Part shown: positions 4,701-6,255 of the stretch, piece by piece
How the letters are laid out: every line of letters begins with the position of its first letter
Position numbering within the stretch: the first letter of the stretch is position 1
Source: HGM04593 sp045612305
GTDB lineage: Bacteria; Bacteroidota; Bacteroidia; Bacteroidales; Bacteroidaceae
Direction: 5' to 3'
Assembly: GCA_045612305.1 (NCBI GenBank)
Contig: JAZKYU010000033.1
Location: 1 to 6,255, forward strand
Length of the DNA: 6,255 bases
Program-made: the position numbers and the translations under genes
Notes under the pieces: model-generated
Told to the model about the DNA's origin: nothing
The model's input: the letters and a program-made list of their open reading frames with translations, nothing else
Databases searched by the model: none

Positions 4701-6255
4701 ATGAAAGGACAACTGAAGAAAGTTCTATTGCTCGGATCGGGCGCATTGCGCATCGGTCAGGCTGGTGAGTTCGATTACTCTGGTTCACAAGCTTTGAAGG
4801 CTCTTCGCGAAGAGGGTATTCAATCGGTGCTCATAAACCCCAACGTTGCCACAATCCAAACATCGGAGGGTATTGCCGACAAGGTATACTTCCTTCCCGT
4901 GGATGTACACAATGTGGAGGAGATTATTAAAAAGGAGCGTCCCGACGGTATTTTGCTCGCTTTTGGTGGCCAAACAGCGCTTAACTGCGGTACAGAGCTT
5001 TATCAAAAAGGTATATTGGAGAAATATGGCGTGAAAGTTCTTGGAACATCGGTAGAGGCTATTATGTATACCGAGGACCGCGACCTCTTTGTTAAGAAAC
5101 TCGACGAGATACCTATGAAGACTCCTGTGAGCCAGGCTGTGGAGAGTATGGAAGATGCTCTTAAGGCTGCTCACGAGATAGGTTTTCCTGTTATGGTGCG
5201 TTCGGCCTACGCTCTCGGTGGTCTTGGTAGTGGTATCTGCCGCGACGAAGAGAGCTTTGTGAAACTTGCCGAGAGTGCATTTACCTTCTCTAATCAGATA
5301 CTTGTAGAGGAGTCGCTCAAAGGTTGGAAGGAGATTGAGTTCGAGGTTATTCGCGATGCCAATGACCACTGCTTCACAGTTGCAAGTATGGAGAACTTCG
5401 ACCCCCTCGGTATCCACACCGGTGAGTCAATAGTAGTTGCTCCCACCTGCTCACTCTCGGAGGAGCAAGTGAAGTTTATGCAGGAAATTTCGGTTAAGGC
5501 TATACGTCACCTCGGTATTGTGGGTGAGTGTAACATACAGTATGCTTTCAACGCCGAGACTAACGACTATCGTGTAATTGAGGTGAATGCTCGTTTGAGC
5601 CGTTCATCGGCACTTGCTTCAAAAGCTACAGGTTATCCCCTTGCTTTTGTAGCTGCGAAGATTGCTTTGGGTTACACTCTCGACGAGATAGGCGAGATGG
5701 GTACTCCCAACTCGGCTTACAAGGCTCCCGAACTCGACTACCTTATATGTAAGATACCTCGTTGGGACTTGGCTAAGTTTGCAGGCGTGTCTCGTCAGAT
5801 TGGCTCAAGTATGAAGTCGGTAGGTGAGATTATGTCTATCGGCCGTAGCTTCGAGGAGGTTATACAGAAGGGCTTGCGTATGATAGGCCAGGGTATGCAC
5901 GGTTTTGTGGGTAACGAGCACACACACTTTGACAACCTTGACGAGGAGCTTGCCAACCCCACCGATATGCGTGTGTTCTCTATCGCTTCGGCGCTCGAGC
6001 AGGGTTACACCGTGGAGCGCATCAGCGAGCTTACAAAGATAGACCCCTGGTTCTTGAGCCGCTTGAAAAATATTGTAGACTACAAAGCTGTGCTTATGGG
6101 CTACAACAGCCTCGAGGAGTTGCCCGAGGAGGTTTTGCGTCGTGCTAAAGAGCTTGGCTTCTCCGACTTCCAGATTGCACGCTTCGTGCTCAAGAACGAG
6201 AAGAATATGGAGGCTGGTAACCTTGCTGTGCGTGCTCGCCGTAAGGAGCTTAACG
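4701..6255 (+). CDS. carB: Carbamoyl phosphate synthase large subunit, N-terminal half (runs off the window)
   Basis: The frame is open for 518 codons to the window end; the full protein is usually about 1,070 residues. CarB makes carbamoyl phosphate from bicarbonate, ammonia and two ATP, for pyrimidine and arginine synthesis. The start MKGQLKKVLLLGSGALRIGQ is the first pre-ATP-grasp strand and loop, followed by GEFDYSGSQ. The first ATP-grasp domain includes Arg167 in RSAYALGGLGSG (E. coli Arg169) and the metal ligands Glu294 and Asn296 in IEVNARLSRSSALASKATG (E. coli Glu299/Asn301). From about residue 395 the chain enters the oligomerisation domain. From memory, the wording (GTSVEAIMYTEDR, RHLGIVGECNIQYA, KIPRWDLAKF) is nearer the eukaryotic CAD/CPS1 type than E. 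coli CarB. No Shine-Dalgarno site is seen. The glutaminase subunit gene carA is not adjacent on the upstream side. Confidence 0.95.
   Translation, partial: MKGQLKKVLLLGSGALRIGQAGEFDYSGSQALKALREEGIQSVLINPNVATIQTSEGIADKVYFLPVDVHNVEEIIKKERPDGILLAFGGQTALNCGTELYQKGILEKYGVKVLGTSVEAIMYTEDRDLFVKKLDEIPMKTPVSQAVESMEDALKAAHEIGFPVMVRSAYALGGLGSGICRDEESFVKLAESAFTFSNQILVEESLKGWKEIEFEVIRDANDHCFTVASMENFDPLGIHTGESIVVAPTCSLSEEQVKFMQEISVKAIRHLGIVGECNIQYAFNAETNDYRVIEVNARLSRSSALASKATGYPLAFVAAKIALGYTLDEIGEMGTPNSAYKAPELDYLICKIPRWDLAKFAGVSRQIGSSMKSVGEIMSIGRSFEEVIQKGLRMIGQGMHGFVGNEHTHFDNLDEELANPTDMRVFSIASALEQGYTVERISELTKIDPWFLSRLKNIVDYKAVLMGYNSLEELPEEVLRRAKELGFSDFQIARFVLKNEKNMEAGNLAVRARRKELN

Noticed and set aside
4785..5417. 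Minus-strand open frame of 210 codons inside carB
   Set aside because: carB is unmistakable on the plus strand here; the antisense product is low in meaning and has no start signals.

Overview
The window looks like the chromosome of a member of the Bacteroidota, probably order Bacteroidales. This rests on repeated matches to the Bacteroides-type -7 promoter box (TAnnTTTG; here TATCTTTG or TATCTTCG), on AT-rich leaders mostly lacking Shine-Dalgarno sequences, and on protein types typical of that group. The genus cannot be fixed from the sequence alone. No mobile element, CRISPR array or integrase was seen, so this reads as core housekeeping DNA.

Layout. Positions 1-191 (minus) hold the N-terminus of the Lon protease, cut by the window edge. 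Positions 192-429 are a divergent promoter region. Positions 430-1533 (plus) encode a diacylglycerol/sphingoid-type lipid kinase with an unusual C-terminal tail. It converges tail to tail, 27 bases apart, on trmN6 (1561-2271, minus), a tRNA adenine-N6 methyltransferase. Upstream of trmN6 on the same strand are a strong hairpin and tRNA-Thr(CGT) (2333-2405), which has its own good promoter. Positions 2406-2798 contain no long gene but are busy: the tRNA promoter facing left, then a rightward -7 box, a highly foldable ~160-nt segment that also carries a 37-codon small ORF, a clear intrinsic terminator, and directly against it a second promoter. Positions 2799-4679 encode a long PurF-like glutamine amidophosphoribosyltransferase, followed after 21 bases by carB (4701 to the window end), the large subunit of carbamoyl phosphate synthase.

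How the genes fit together. The purF-like gene and carB are probably one operon joining two glutamine- or ammonia-using entry reactions of purine and of pyrimidine/arginine synthesis. The small subunit gene carA, which supplies ammonia to CarB, is not between them. The small transcript unit just upstream is the best candidate for something undescribed: a small RNA, a small protein, or an attenuating leader of the operon. The left half (lon, lipid kinase, trmN6, tRNA) consists of independent housekeeping units.
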